Part shown: piece by piece, positions 8,455 to 17,822 of the stretch
Layout of the letters: each line of letters begins with the position of its first letter
Position numbering within the stretch: the first letter of the stretch is position 1
DNA from: JAMCRM01 sp041685075
GTDB taxonomy: Bacteria; Acidobacteriota; Terriglobia; Bryobacterales; Bryobacteraceae
Length of the DNA stretch: 31,476 bases
NCBI GenBank assembly: GCA_041685075.1
Contig: JAWLGN010000025.1
Span: forward strand, 1 to 31,476
Direction: 5' to 3'
The notes under the pieces: generated by a model
Told to the model about the DNA's origin: nothing
Database searches by the model: none
The model's input: the letters and a program-made list of their open reading frames with translations, nothing else
Program-made: the position numbers and the translations under genes

Positions 8455-9504
8455 GTGCAAATCAGAATTTCCCGCCGGTTTCTGTTTCAGATGGCCGCCT
8501 CGGCCGGTGCGCTGAGGCTGGTCCGCGCGCAGGACATGGTCAACCAGCAGCGCGCTTCGGTGTCGCTGGTCAAGGGCGACAGCCGCCGCAAGAACGCCTT
8601 CGAAGCGCTCATGGCCGTGGACGACCAGATCCGGCCCGTGCTCCGGCGCAAGAATTACGTCGTCATCAAGCCGAATGACGTCTCCACGGTCAACCAGTTG
8701 GCCTCCACCCACGCCGATGCCCTGCACGGCATTCTGGACTACCTCGACCGCGCCCGGTTCAAGGGACCGGTCTACATCGCCGAATCGGCGGCCGGCGACA
8801 CCATGTCGGCCTTCGAGAACTTCGGCTACGATCGGGTGGCCGCCGAGCGGCGCTCCCAAAAGGTCACCCTGGTGGACCTCAACGCCGAAGCCAAATACGA
8901 GGTCATCCACCTGATCGACTACAACCTCCACCCCATCCCCGTGCGGCTGGCCGCGCGCCTGATGGACCCGGACGCCTTCGTCATCTGCTCCGCCATTCTG
9001 AAGACCCACAACGCCACCGTCGCGACGCTCTCGGTGAAGAACATGACGCTGGGCGCGCCGCTGCACCAGGCGCCCAAGGAGACCCCGCGGTGGAACGACA
9101 AGCGCAAATACCATAACGGCGTGCGCCAGACCCACTACAACATGTTCCTGACCGCCCACGCCATGAAGCCCTACTGGGGCGCCACCCTGATCGACGGCTT
9201 TGAAGGCATGGAGGGCAACGGGCCCAGTTCCGGCACCGCCGTGCCGCATCGCATTGCCATCGCCTCCACCGATTACATCGCCGCCGACCGCGTGGGCGTC
9301 GAGTGCATGGGGATCGATCCGGAATGGATCGGCTATCTCCAGTTCTGCTCCATGTTCGGCGTGGGCCAGTACGACCTTTCCCGCATCGATGTGCGGGGCG
9401 AAGCGATCGACTCCGTCAGAAGGAAATACCTCCTGCACAAGGACATCGAGCGGCAGTTACAATGGATGGGACCGATCCGGGAGTTGCCCCCTAAACTCGG
9501 CTGA
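8455..9504 (+). CDS. Tat-exported DUF362 family protein
   Basis: A 349-residue protein matching the DUF362 pattern (PF04015): an early VVIKPNDVS segment, a central AVICSAILKTHN-like block followed by SVKNMTLG, and a late SGTAVPH / DYIAADRVGVECMG region. The biochemical function of the family is not established. The N-terminus ISRRFLFQMAASAGAL is a Tat-type signal, so the protein is probably periplasmic. The GTG at 8455 is chosen because AAGGGGGG ends about 9 nt upstream and it gives a complete signal; earlier in-frame starts lie inside the divergent gene. No ferredoxin-like cysteine clusters are present, unlike some longer DUF362 proteins. The YfhO-like gene follows after 8 nt. Confidence 0.82.
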   Translation: MQIRISRRFLFQMAASAGALRLVRAQDMVNQQRASVSLVKGDSRRKNAFEALMAVDDQIRPVLRRKNYVVIKPNDVSTVNQLASTHADALHGILDYLDRARFKGPVYIAESAAGDTMSAFENFGYDRVAAERRSQKVTLVDLNAEAKYEVIHLIDYNLHPIPVRLAARLMDPDAFVICSAILKTHNATVATLSVKNMTLGAPLHQAPKETPRWNDKRKYHNGVRQTHYNMFLTAHAMKPYWGATLIDGFEGMEGNGPSSGTAVPHRIAIASTDYIAADRVGVECMGIDPEWIGYLQFCSMFGVGQYDLSRIDVRGEAIDSVRRKYLLHKDIERQLQWMGPIRELPPKLG

Positions 9505-9512
9505 CCGCCTGA

Positions 9513-11624
9513 ATGCTTGTGCGTCTCAAAGCCTGGCCCTATGCCGTAGTAACGGGCCAGGCGATGCTGTTTTTCCGCCACGCCCTGTTCTCGCACCACT
9601 ACAGCCTGCCGTGGGATTTCGCCTACTATCACTACCCGCTGCTGGCTATCATGGCGCGCTCCTTCGCCGCCGGCGAGTTCCCCTTGTGGGACCCCTCCAC
9701 TTACTGCGGGCGTCCGTTCTATGCGGTGATTCAGGCGCAGGCGTGGTATCCTCCTGCAATTCTCACTGCGCTGGGAGGCGCGGCGGCCGGGGAGCGCTGG
9801 CTGCAGCCGCTGCTCGAAATCCACGCGGTGGCGCACGTGGCGCTGGCGGGTGCCTTTGCCTTCCTGCTGATGCGGGCGCTCGGCCTGGCGGTTGCGCCGG
9901 CGTTGATCGGCGCCACGGTGTTTCAACTGGGCGCCTTTTTCGCCTCGCAGGCACAGCACCTGGGCGCGGTGGACGGCGCGGCGTGGATGCCGCTGGCCTG
10001 GTACGCGGTGGTGCGGCTGGCCGGCGGTTTCACCGCGCGCCGGCTGGCCATCCTGGCGGCGGCGCTGGCCATGTCCTTCCTGGCGGGCTTCACCCCCGTG
10101 ACCCTGGTGGTGTGGATCTCGACCGGGCTGCTGGCGGCGGCGCTGGCGGCGGCGCGGTTGGCGCCCCTCCGGCTGCCGGTCTACGCGGTGCTGGGAATGG
10201 GCTGGGCGGCGATGCTGGCGGCGGTGCAACTGCTCCCCACCGCGGAACTGGTGGAACACAGCGTGGCCTCGGGCCGCTGGCAGTCGGGCGGAGGCGGCGT
10301 GACCTTGGGGGCGCTGGCTTCGCTCCTCTGGCCCAACTGGTGGGGCGTGCTGGACTTTACCCCCGCCACCTGGGCGCTGCCGCTCAACCCGACCTTTCTC
10401 TACCTCTACTGCGGCATCCCGGCACTGGCGTTCGCCGCGGCGGCCCTGGTGCGCCGGCCGGAGCGCCGCACCGCGGTCTTCGCGCTTCTCACCGCGGCAT
10501 TCGCCCTGTGGATGCTGGGCAACTCCACGCCCGTGGGCCGGGTGCTCCATCCCCTGTGGCCGGAGGCGGTGCGCAACACGCTCTATGAAGAGTTCGCCAT
10601 GGCGCCGTTCGTCCTTGCCCTGGCGGTCGTGGCCGCCCTGGGAGCGGGCGCGCTGCTCGAAAAACGCAGCCGGAAGCTGCAGGCCGTTGCGGTCCTGCTG
10701 GTGGCGGCGGACCTGACACTGGCCGGCTCGGGCCGCCCCATGAACACCGCCGACCTGCGCGGCGACCCCGGGGTGACCTACCGCCACATCGACGGCATCC
10801 GCGAGGCCCCACCACTGTTGCGCGAACTTACCGGCCGCAGCTTCCCGCCTTCCCGCATCGATAACCTGGGGGGTTCGCCGACCTGGACCAGTTGTTCGCC
10901 GGCCTACGGAGTGCCCACCGCCAACGGCGACGATCCCCTCGCCCTCACGCGCCTGCTCCAGGTGCGGATGCTGTTCGGCAGCGGCGCGCCCTGGGGGCGT
11001 TACTTCGAGGTGGCCGACCCGGCATCCCCCATCCTCGATCTGCTCAATGTGGAATACCTGGTCTCGCGCCGGGAAGATCCCGGGCCGGGCGTGGAGCCGG
11101 GGCCGCCCGTTCCGTGGATCACCCTCTGGCGAAACCCCGATGCGCTGCCGCGCTTTTTCCTGGTGGGGCGCGCCCACCCGGCGGCGGATCTCGAAGAGGC
11201 TCTGGCGCGCATGCGCGCCCCGGAGTTCGACCCGCGCCGCGAGGCCGTGGTGGAAGGCCCCGTCGAGGGCATCGCCGGCGGCGGCGGCGCGGTGCGGGTC
11301 CTCGACTACCGCTCCCGCGAAGTGACGCTCGAAGTGGAGGCCGACGCCCCGGCCCTGCTGGTGACCTCCGAAGCCTGGTATCCCGGCTGGCGCGCCTGGG
11401 TGGGCGGGCGAGAACGGCCGCTGGTGCTCACCAACGCCGCCTTCCGCGGGCTGCCGGTGCCGTCCGGCAAACACCTTGTGCGGATGCGCTTCGAACCGCC
11501 GATCCTGTGGCCCGCGCTGATTTTTTCGCTGGCGGCGCTGGCGGGGTTCGCAGTGGCGCTTGCGATCGGCGATAATAAGCATGCTGCCGCGAGCGCCGCC
11601 GCGGCGCCGGGCAACAGGCAGTAG
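9513..11624 (+). CDS. YfhO-like polytopic membrane protein
   Basis: A 703-residue integral membrane protein with about 11-13 hydrophobic segments over the first 400 residues and one at the very C-terminus, plus a soluble domain between about 420 and 670. The early WDFAYYHYPLLAIMARSFAAGEFPLWDPSTYCGRP region, with acidic and aromatic residues after the first membrane segment, is typical of YfhO/GT-C-fold glycosyltransferase-like proteins; the C-terminal SEAWYPGWRAWVGG motif is also characteristic. Related proteins take part in cell-envelope glycan decoration, but the substrate here is unknown. The ATG lies 8 nt after the DUF362 stop, and dnaG starts 14 nt after this gene ends, so it is probably co-transcribed with both. 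Confidence 0.8.
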   Translation: MLVRLKAWPYAVVTGQAMLFFRHALFSHHYSLPWDFAYYHYPLLAIMARSFAAGEFPLWDPSTYCGRPFYAVIQAQAWYPPAILTALGGAAAGERWLQPLLEIHAVAHVALAGAFAFLLMRALGLAVAPALIGATVFQLGAFFASQAQHLGAVDGAAWMPLAWYAVVRLAGGFTARRLAILAAALAMSFLAGFTPVTLVVWISTGLLAAALAAARLAPLRLPVYAVLGMGWAAMLAAVQLLPTAELVEHSVASGRWQSGGGGVTLGALASLLWPNWWGVLDFTPATWALPLNPTFLYLYCGIPALAFAAAALVRRPERRTAVFALLTAAFALWMLGNSTPVGRVLHPLWPEAVRNTLYEEFAMAPFVLALAVVAALGAGALLEKRSRKLQAVAVLLVAADLTLAGSGRPMNTADLRGDPGVTYRHIDGIREAPPLLRELTGRSFPPSRIDNLGGSPTWTSCSPAYGVPTANGDDPLALTRLLQVRMLFGSGAPWGRYFEVADPASPILDLLNVEYLVSRREDPGPGVEPGPPVPWITLWRNPDALPRFFLVGRAHPAADLEEALARMRAPEFDPRREAVVEGPVEGIAGGGGAVRVLDYRSREVTLEVEADAPALLVTSEAWYPGWRAWVGGRERPLVLTNAAFRGLPVPSGKHLVRMRFEPPILWPALIFSLAALAGFAVALAIGDNKHAAASAAAAPGNRQ

Positions 11625-11638
11625 CAGGCAGGGGGACG

Positions 11639-13375
11639 ATGGACTTCATCGAACAGCTCAAATCGTCGGTGGATATCGTCCAGGTGATCGGGGAGCGTGT
11701 GCGCCTGCGCAAATCCGGTCCCTCGCGCTACCTCGGGCTGTGCCCCTTCCACAACGAAAAGACCCCCTCGTTCACCGTGCACGCCGGGCTGGGATTCTAC
11801 AAGTGTTTCGGCTGCGGCGCTGGGGGCGACGTCATCAAGTACGTCGAGCAGATCGAGGGCATCAGCTTCTATGAAGCATTGAAGCTGCTGGCCGAGCGCC
11901 ACGGCATCCCCATGCCCCGGCGGGCGGGATACTCGGACCCGGAGACACGCCTGCGGGCGGCGCTCTTCCAGATGCACGAACTGGCGGAGGAGGCTTTCCG
12001 CAATCATCTGCAAAGCCCCGCCGGCGCCGAGGCACGGGCCTACCTGGAGCGCCGCGGCATTTCGCCCGAACTGGCCGCGCAGTTCGGCCTGGGATACGCG
12101 GACCGTTCCGGGCGCTTCCTGCTGCGGCTGCTCGAACAACGCGGCTTCAAGCCGGACCAACTGGAGGCCTCCGGGCTGGTGGGGCGCCGCGAGAGCGGCG
12201 GCTTCTACGACCGTTTCCGCCACCGCCTGATGTTTCCCATCCACAACGAAACCGGCAAACTGATCGGTTTCGGCGGCCGCGCCCTGGAAGATGAAAATCC
12301 GAAGTATTTAAACTCCCCGGAAACGCCGATATATAAAAAGAGCTACGTGCTCTACAACCTGCACCGCGCCAAGGAAGGCATCCGAAAGGCGGACCGCTCG
12401 GTGCTGGTGGAGGGCTACATGGACGCGATCGGGGTCTACGCTTCCGGGGTGCGGGAGGTGGTGGCGAGCTGCGGTACGGCGCTCACGGCGCAGCAGGTGC
12501 AACTGCTGCGGCGGCACGCGCGCCGCATCGTGGTGAACTTCGATCCCGATCCCGCGGGCGCTAAGGCGGCCGAGCGTTCCATTGAAACCCTGCTCGAACA
12601 GGGGATGGAGGTGCGCATCCTGGAGCTGGACGGGGGGCTGGATCCGGACGAATACTGCAAGCAGCGCGGGGCTGAGGCGTACATGGAGAAGCTGGAAGCG
12701 GCGCAGGGATACTTCTACTGGCTGGCGGACCGCGCCCGCGCGCGCTTCGGCATGCGCACCGCCGAGGAGAAGGTGGCGGGGTTGCAGTTTCTGCTGCCGG
12801 CGGTGCAGCGCATGAACGACAAGCTGGAGCGCGTGACGGTAGCCAACGAGATTGCCGGTTACCTGGGGGTGGAGCAGGGGCTGGTGCTGGATTACTTCCG
12901 CCGCGCCGCAAGCGAGCGGCGCGAGAGCGTGCCGGCGCCTCCCCGGGACCCCACGCGGCCGGACGAAAAGCGGCTGCTGCGGCTGCTGATGGAAAACGCC
13001 GAGGCGCGCGAGCGCCTGCTCCCGCAACTCAAGCCGCTGGGCGCGGTGGAGCGCTTCGCAACGCGCCGCATCTTCCAGACCATCTTCGCGCTGGCCGATG
13101 CGGGGGAGCGCGTCAACTTCAGCGCCGTGCACGCGCGCCTGGAAGAGAACGACCGCGAACTGCTGGAGACGGTGCTATTGGTTCGTGACAGACTCGAAGA
13201 CGCCGCTTCGCTCGAGCAGGGGGAGGAGTGCCTGCGTAGTCTGCTGCGCACCGAGCGGCAGGCGCAACTGGGGGAACTGAAGTCGCGCATCCGGGAATGC
13301 GAGCGCGCGGGCGATATCACCGCCGCGCTGCGCGCCGCCCAGGAATTGCGCCGGCTGGAGAAAACCATATCGTGA
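11639..13375 (+). CDS. dnaG: DNA primase
   Basis: Synthesises RNA primers at the replication fork; 578 residues, close to the usual 580-660. The N-terminal CHC2 zinc ribbon is intact (Cys35, His38, Cys56, Cys59). The catalytic core follows, with TOPRIM motifs VLVEGYMDAIG (Glu259) and NFDPDPAG (Asp302 and Asp304) for metal binding. The C-terminal ~140 residues are helical and charged, as expected for the helicase-binding domain. The second TOPRIM motif reads DPDPAG where DGDxAG is common; the acidic residues are kept. The ATG has a GGGGG ribosome site 2-3 nt upstream of ACG. It is followed by rpoD, the classical dnaG-rpoD pairing, but rpsU is absent and a YfhO gene precedes it. Confidence 0.96.
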   Translation: MDFIEQLKSSVDIVQVIGERVRLRKSGPSRYLGLCPFHNEKTPSFTVHAGLGFYKCFGCGAGGDVIKYVEQIEGISFYEALKLLAERHGIPMPRRAGYSDPETRLRAALFQMHELAEEAFRNHLQSPAGAEARAYLERRGISPELAAQFGLGYADRSGRFLLRLLEQRGFKPDQLEASGLVGRRESGGFYDRFRHRLMFPIHNETGKLIGFGGRALEDENPKYLNSPETPIYKKSYVLYNLHRAKEGIRKADRSVLVEGYMDAIGVYASGVREVVASCGTALTAQQVQLLRRHARRIVVNFDPDPAGAKAAERSIETLLEQGMEVRILELDGGLDPDEYCKQRGAEAYMEKLEAAQGYFYWLADRARARFGMRTAEEKVAGLQFLLPAVQRMNDKLERVTVANEIAGYLGVEQGLVLDYFRRAASERRESVPAPPRDPTRPDEKRLLRLLMENAEARERLLPQLKPLGAVERFATRRIFQTIFALADAGERVNFSAVHARLEENDRELLETVLLVRDRLEDAASLEQGEECLRSLLRTERQAQLGELKSRIRECERAGDITAALRAAQELRRLEKTIS

Positions 13376-13409
13376 GGCGCGCGTGCGAATGCCGCTTGTG
13401 GTACTGATG

Positions 13410-13415
13410 TACAAT
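13410..13415 (+). promoter_or_regulatory. Possible internal promoter -10 for rpoD
   Basis: TACAAT in the dnaG-rpoD spacer, overlapping the upstream-most ATG of the rpoD frame. No good -35 is seen at 17 bp. If it is used, transcription would start near 13422, which would force translation from the GTG at 13453. Confidence 0.3.
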
Positions 13416-15132
13416 GTCTGGGTTAGTCCGCGCGGGGTGTGAGTCGGGGGAAGTGGCTATCGAAGAAAAACTCGAGCGCCTTCAGAGGCTGATGGAGTCG
13501 GGGAAGGAAAAGGGGTACGTCCTTTACGACGAAGTCAGCGATCTGCTGCCCGGCGGCCTGAATGGGGGGGATCTCGAAGACGTGCTGGCGAACCTGGATA
13601 CCGCCGGCATCGAGATCCTCGAAGAACCCAAGGACTTCGAAAAGAAGCTCGACGAAGAAGAGCTGCTCGACCTGGAGCTGCCGCCGGGACTGGGCGAGCG
13701 CGTCAACGATCCCGTGCGCATGTACCTGCGGGAGATGGGCACGGTGCCGTTGCTCACCCGCGAGGGCGAGATCGAGATCGCGCGGCGCATCGAGCGCGGC
13801 CAGAACGCGGTACTGAAGGCCCTTTCGCGCTCTCCCCTGGTAGTGCGGGAGTTGCTGGCGATGGCCGAGGAGATGCGCTGCGGCAACCTCATGGTTCGCG
13901 ACGTGGTGGCTCTCGCCGATGCCGCGGCCCCGGAGGAAGCCGCCGAAGAGAGCCGCGAGGAGTTCCTGCGCATCACCGGCGAAATCGGGCGGCTCTACCG
14001 CCGGGTGCAGGCCTGCCGCCAGCGGCTGCCGGCGGTGCCGCGCACCGGCAAGCCCAAGCAATACCGCAGTCTGCTCTGGGAGTTGCGGCGCACGGCGGTG
14101 CGAATTTCGCGGCTGGTGCGCACGCTGCACCCGCAGAACCACGTGGTGTGCCAGTTCATCCAGGCGCTGGTGGACGGGGTGGAGCGGCTCAAGCCGGTGG
14201 AGCGCGAAATCGCCCGCGTGCAGCGCGCCATGGAAGCCTGGCCTCCGCCGGACGACATGAAGGACCTGCGCCGGCAGCAGCGCTCCCTCACCCAGCAGTT
14301 GCAGCAGCTCGAAGAAGAGTTCGGCTCCCCGGCCACGGAGCTGCGCCGCACCGTGCAGGTGATCACCCGGGCGCACCAGGAGTCCGAAGCCGCCAAGCGC
14401 GAACTCATCGAGGCCAACCTGCGGCTGGTGGTTTCCATCGCCAAGCGTTATACCAACCGCGGGCTGCAATTCCTGGACCTGATCCAGGAAGGCAACATCG
14501 GGCTCATGAAAGCGGTGGACAAGTTCGAGTACCGCCGCGGCTACAAGTTTTCCACCTACGCCACCTGGTGGGTGCGGCAGGCCATCACCCGGGCCATCGC
14601 CGACCAGGCGCGCACCATCCGGATCCCGGTGCACATGATCGAGACCATCAACAAGTTGATCCGCACCTCGCGGCAGATGGTCCAGGAACTGGGACGCGAG
14701 CCGACCAACGAGGAGCTGGCCAAGCGGCTGGGGCTGCCGGTCTCAAAAGTCCGGAAGGTGCTGCGTGTAGCGCAGGAACCGATTTCGCTGGAAACCCCCA
14801 TCGGCGAGGAAGAGGAATCGCACCTGGGCGACTTCATCGTGGACCAAAGGGGCGTTTCGCCGTCGGAAGCGGTGATCAACCTCAACCTGCGGGAGCAAAC
14901 CGCGCAGGTGCTCAAGACCCTCACGCCGCGCGAGGAGAAGATCATCAAGATGCGCTTCGGGCTGGAGGACGGCAGCGAGCACACGCTGGAAGAGGTGGGG
15001 CAGAACTTCGCCGTCACGCGCGAGCGCATCCGGCAGATCGAAGCCAAGGCGCTGCGCAAGCTGCGCCACCCGAGCCGCAGCCACCGGCTGCGCGCGTTTT
15101 TGGAAAGCGGCGCGCACGGCGCGGGCAAGTAA
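13414..15132 (+). CDS. rpoD: Primary sigma factor (sigma-70, RpoD)
   Basis: Housekeeping sigma factor that directs RNA polymerase to -35/-10 promoters; 572 residues in the longest reading. Region 1.1 (IEEKLERLQRLMESGKEKGYVLYDEV) is followed by region 1.2 (DPVRMYLREMG), a non-conserved insert of moderate length, region 2 (LRLVVSIAKRYTNRGLQFLDLIQEGNIGLMKAVDKFEY and the -10 contacts in YKFSTYATWWVRQAI), region 3 and region 4 (EEKIIKMRFGL and the VTRERIRQIEAKALRKLR helix-turn-helix). The start is uncertain: the ATG at 13414 has no ribosome site and adds 13 residues with no family resemblance, while the GTG at 13453 begins just before conserved region 1.1 but has GGGGG only 2 nt away. The shorter product is more likely by homology. 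It follows dnaG after 38 nt. Confidence 0.96.
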   Translation: MSGLVRAGCESGEVAIEEKLERLQRLMESGKEKGYVLYDEVSDLLPGGLNGGDLEDVLANLDTAGIEILEEPKDFEKKLDEEELLDLELPPGLGERVNDPVRMYLREMGTVPLLTREGEIEIARRIERGQNAVLKALSRSPLVVRELLAMAEEMRCGNLMVRDVVALADAAAPEEAAEESREEFLRITGEIGRLYRRVQACRQRLPAVPRTGKPKQYRSLLWELRRTAVRISRLVRTLHPQNHVVCQFIQALVDGVERLKPVEREIARVQRAMEAWPPPDDMKDLRRQQRSLTQQLQQLEEEFGSPATELRRTVQVITRAHQESEAAKRELIEANLRLVVSIAKRYTNRGLQFLDLIQEGNIGLMKAVDKFEYRRGYKFSTYATWWVRQAITRAIADQARTIRIPVHMIETINKLIRTSRQMVQELGREPTNEELAKRLGLPVSKVRKVLRVAQEPISLETPIGEEEESHLGDFIVDQRGVSPSEAVINLNLREQTAQVLKTLTPREEKIIKMRFGLEDGSEHTLEEVGQNFAVTRERIRQIEAKALRKLRHPSRSHRLRAFLESGAHGAGK

Positions 15133-15226
15133 CCGCCGGCCGCTGTATCCCACCGCACGAAGGTACGCACCCGTACCCTGACCCCGGCAGCCGGCTTGCC
15201 TGTCTCATGGCGGAGGTACCTTTTTC

Positions 15227-15859
15227 ATGAGGCAGTATGCAATCGTACTGGCGGCGGCGCTGGTGCTGGCCGGATGTTCGAGCCGGGGTGTCGGAACGGC
15301 TTCGCGAACCGGACCGGTGTATACCAGCACCGCGGATCCGGGGTTGATCCCGGCCGGATCCACTATAGAGGTCCGGGTGAACGAAAACGTCGATGCCGAT
15401 ACGGCATCGGTGGGACGCACCTACAACGCGCAGTTGACGCAGCCGATTCTGTCGTCGGACGGCTCGACCCTCGCAGAGGCGGGCTCGCCGGCGCAGCTTG
15501 TAGTGATGAACGTGAGTGAGGGCGGTGCGGTCACCAGCGACCAGGTCACACTGGGGCTGCAATCCATCACCATCCGCGGGACTTCCTATCCGGTGGCCGC
15601 CGAGACCTTTGAAACCCAGCAGCGGGGGCTGGGCGCAACCGGCCGCACGGCTCGCATGGTGGGCGGCGGCGCGGCGCTGGGCACGCTGGTGGGAGCCATC
15701 GCCGGCGGTGGAACCGGCGCCGCCATCGGTGCTGTGACCGGCGCCGGGGCAGGCGCGGCGGTCCAGGTGCTCACCAAGGGGCAGCGGGTGCAGGTGCCGG
15801 CCGAATCCGTGCTGTCCTTCCGGCTAGAGCAGCCGCTCCGGCTGCAGGGCTTCCGGTAG
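15227..15859 (+). CDS. Glycine-zipper lipoprotein
   Basis: A 210-residue probable lipoprotein of unknown function. The signal peptide ends in a lipobox LAGC (Cys17). A beta-rich region (about 35-135) contains the segment IPAGSTIEVRVNE, a pattern seen in many acidobacterial envelope proteins. Residues about 145-180 form a Gly/Ala-rich glycine-zipper stretch (GGGAALGTLVGAIAGGG and following), probably a membrane-associated hairpin. A second short beta segment with VPAESVLSFRLEQPL ends the protein. The ATG is preceded by GGAGG at 10 nt. It is 94 nt past rpoD, and its last 36 nt overlap the 3' end of the convergent ABC exporter gene. Confidence 0.8.
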   Translation: MRQYAIVLAAALVLAGCSSRGVGTASRTGPVYTSTADPGLIPAGSTIEVRVNENVDADTASVGRTYNAQLTQPILSSDGSTLAEAGSPAQLVVMNVSEGGAVTSDQVTLGLQSITIRGTSYPVAAETFETQQRGLGATGRTARMVGGGAALGTLVGAIAGGGTGAAIGAVTGAGAGAAVQVLTKGQRVQVPAESVLSFRLEQPLRLQGFR

Positions 15860-17707
15860 GCCCGGAACGGGGCGCGGGCGGCGTGGCTCAACAGATGGCC
15901 CAACGCCGCCCTCGCCACCTTCTTCCCGCACATCGCCCGGCGCCAGGAAGAGGTTGGCGCCGTACTGGCGGGTGTAAAGTTCGTGATACCGGCCCCGCTC
16001 GTCCAGCAGCGATTCGTGGGTGCCGCGCTCCACGATGCGGCCGCCTTCGATCACCAGAATCTGGGAGGCGCGCCGGATGGTGGAAAGCCTGTGGGCGATG
16101 ACGAAGGTGGTGCGGCCCCGCATCAGCCACGCCAGGCCCTCCTGAATCATGGCTTCCGACTCGGAATCCAGGCTCGAGGTGGCTTCGTCCAGAATCAGGA
16201 TGCGCGGATCGGCCAGGATGGCGCGGGCGATGGAGACGCGCTGGCGCTGGCCGCCCGAGAGCTTCACCCCGCGCTCCCCCACCAGCGTGTCGTAGCCTTC
16301 GGCGAGCTTTTCGGCGAACTCGTCCACGCGGGCGATGCGGCAGGCGCGCAGGATCTCTTCTTCGCCGGCATCCGGGCGGGAGAAGGCCACGTTCTGCCGG
16401 ATGGTGCCGTCGAACAGGAAGCTCTCCTGGAGCACCGCGCCCAGGTGCAGGCGGTAGCTGGAGAGCCGCACGGTGGCGAGGTCGGTGCCGTCGATCCGGA
16501 CCCTGCCGCTGGTGGGACTGTAGAATCCGGCGATGAGCCCCACGATGGTGGACTTGCCCGCGCCCGAAGAACCCACCAGCGCGGTGACGGTGCCGGGCTC
16601 CGCTTCGAAGCCGATGCCGTTGAGCACGGGCGCGCCCGGCTGGTAGGCGAAGGCGACGTCCTCGAAGACCACGTGGCCGCGGACCTCCGGCAGCTCCACG
16701 GTGCGGCGCGGGTCGTCGTCCTCGGGGCGCTCGCGGAGCACTTCGCGGGTGCGCTCCAGCCCCGCCAGCGCTTCGGAAAGCTGGGTGCCGATCCCCACGA
16801 TGTTGAACACCGGCGCCACCAGGAAACCCAGGAAGACCGTGAAGGTGACGAAGCCGCCGAGGGTCAGGGAGCCGGCGAAGATCAGGCGCGCCCCCACGTA
16901 CATCACCAGCGCCCCCACCACCCCCATCAGCACGGTGGCGATGAGGTTCATCGCGGAGATGGCGTTCAGGGTGTGGAGGATGTTATCGAGCAGGCGACGC
17001 ACGCCGGCGGCGAAGACCGCCTGTTCGGCGGCCTCGGCGCGGTAGGCCTTCACCACCCGCACACCGCCCAGCGATTCGGTGAGCCGGCCGGTGACTTCGG
17101 CGTTGATGCGGCTGCGCTCCTTGAAAATCGGGCGGATGGCGGCGAAGGCGCGGCGCAGCCCGAAGGCGAAGGCGGCGATGACCGCGGCGGCCATCAGGGT
17201 CATGGGCCAACTGATGCGCAGCAGCACCACCAGCGCGATCACGGAGGTAAGAATGCCGCCGGCGAACTCCACCAGCCCCGTGCCGAGGAGGTTGCGGATG
17301 CCCTCGACGTCGCTCATGATGCGGGAGACCAGGGTGCCGGTCTTGTTCGTATCGTAGTAGGCCACGGGCAGCCGGCTGACGTGCGCCTGCACCTTGCGGC
17401 GCAGTTCGGCGATGAGGCGCTGGGCCTCTTTCGAAAGCAGCCGGGTGAGCGCGAACGAAGTGATCCCCTGGACGGCGGTAGCGGCGGCCACCACCGCCAC
17501 CAGCGGTTCGAGCAGCCAGCTCTGGCGATTGACGATGATGTCGTCCACCAGGTAGCGGGTGGAGGCGGGCAGCACAAGACCGCTGGCGCGGCTGATGGCG
17601 ATCAGGACCAGTCCCACCGCCAGCATGGCCCGGCGCGGCCTCACGAGCTGCCAGATATCCGGCGCCAGCGCGCGCAGACGTTCGGAAGTCGGTTTGGTTT
17701 CCCCCAT
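15824..17707 (-). CDS. ABC exporter half-transporter (fused permease and ATPase)
   Basis: A 627-residue half-transporter of the MsbA/multidrug type, expected to act as a homodimer in the inner membrane; the substrate (lipid, drug or peptide) is not evident. The membrane domain with about six helices covers residues 25-310. The nucleotide-binding domain starts near 345 and holds Walker A GSSGAGKST (379-387), Q-loop near VLQESFLFDG, signature LSGGQ (483-487), Walker B ILILDE (503-508) and the H-loop IAHRLST. The coding stretch after about residue 590 (GDVREEGGEGG and Pro/Arg-rich end) is an unusual tail, and its last 36 nt overlap the lipoprotein gene on the other strand. The start has AGGAGA upstream. 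It follows the RND efflux operon after 115 nt; I see no clear terminator between them. Confidence 0.92.
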   Translation of the reverse strand: MGETKPTSERLRALAPDIWQLVRPRRAMLAVGLVLIAISRASGLVLPASTRYLVDDIIVNRQSWLLEPLVAVVAAATAVQGITSFALTRLLSKEAQRLIAELRRKVQAHVSRLPVAYYDTNKTGTLVSRIMSDVEGIRNLLGTGLVEFAGGILTSVIALVVLLRISWPMTLMAAAVIAAFAFGLRRAFAAIRPIFKERSRINAEVTGRLTESLGGVRVVKAYRAEAAEQAVFAAGVRRLLDNILHTLNAISAMNLIATVLMGVVGALVMYVGARLIFAGSLTLGGFVTFTVFLGFLVAPVFNIVGIGTQLSEALAGLERTREVLRERPEDDDPRRTVELPEVRGHVVFEDVAFAYQPGAPVLNGIGFEAEPGTVTALVGSSGAGKSTIVGLIAGFYSPTSGRVRIDGTDLATVRLSSYRLHLGAVLQESFLFDGTIRQNVAFSRPDAGEEEILRACRIARVDEFAEKLAEGYDTLVGERGVKLSGGQRQRVSIARAILADPRILILDEATSSLDSESEAMIQEGLAWLMRGRTTFVIAHRLSTIRRASQILVIEGGRIVERGTHESLLDERGRYHELYTRQYGANLFLAPGDVREEGGEGGVGPSVEPRRPRPVPGLPEALQPERLL

Positions 17708-17822
17708 GCGATTCTCCTATTGAGGGTAAACCCCAGGCGGACCGGCGCCGCCGGCTAGGGGCCGTAAGCGGCTGAGTTCACAGGGAAAAATCTTCTGCGC
17801 CGGCGGTGAACCCACAACGGAC

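Noticed and set aside
15162..15177. 6-bp hairpin (GGTACG-CACC-CGTACC) after rpoD as a terminator
   Set aside because: The stem is short and no T-run follows; transcription may continue into the lipoprotein gene, so I did not list it as a terminator.
17776..17813. GTTCAC/GTGAAC inverted repeat between the efflux operon and the ABC gene
   Set aside because: Only 6 bp with a 24-nt loop in GC-rich DNA; likely chance, neither a convincing operator nor a terminator.
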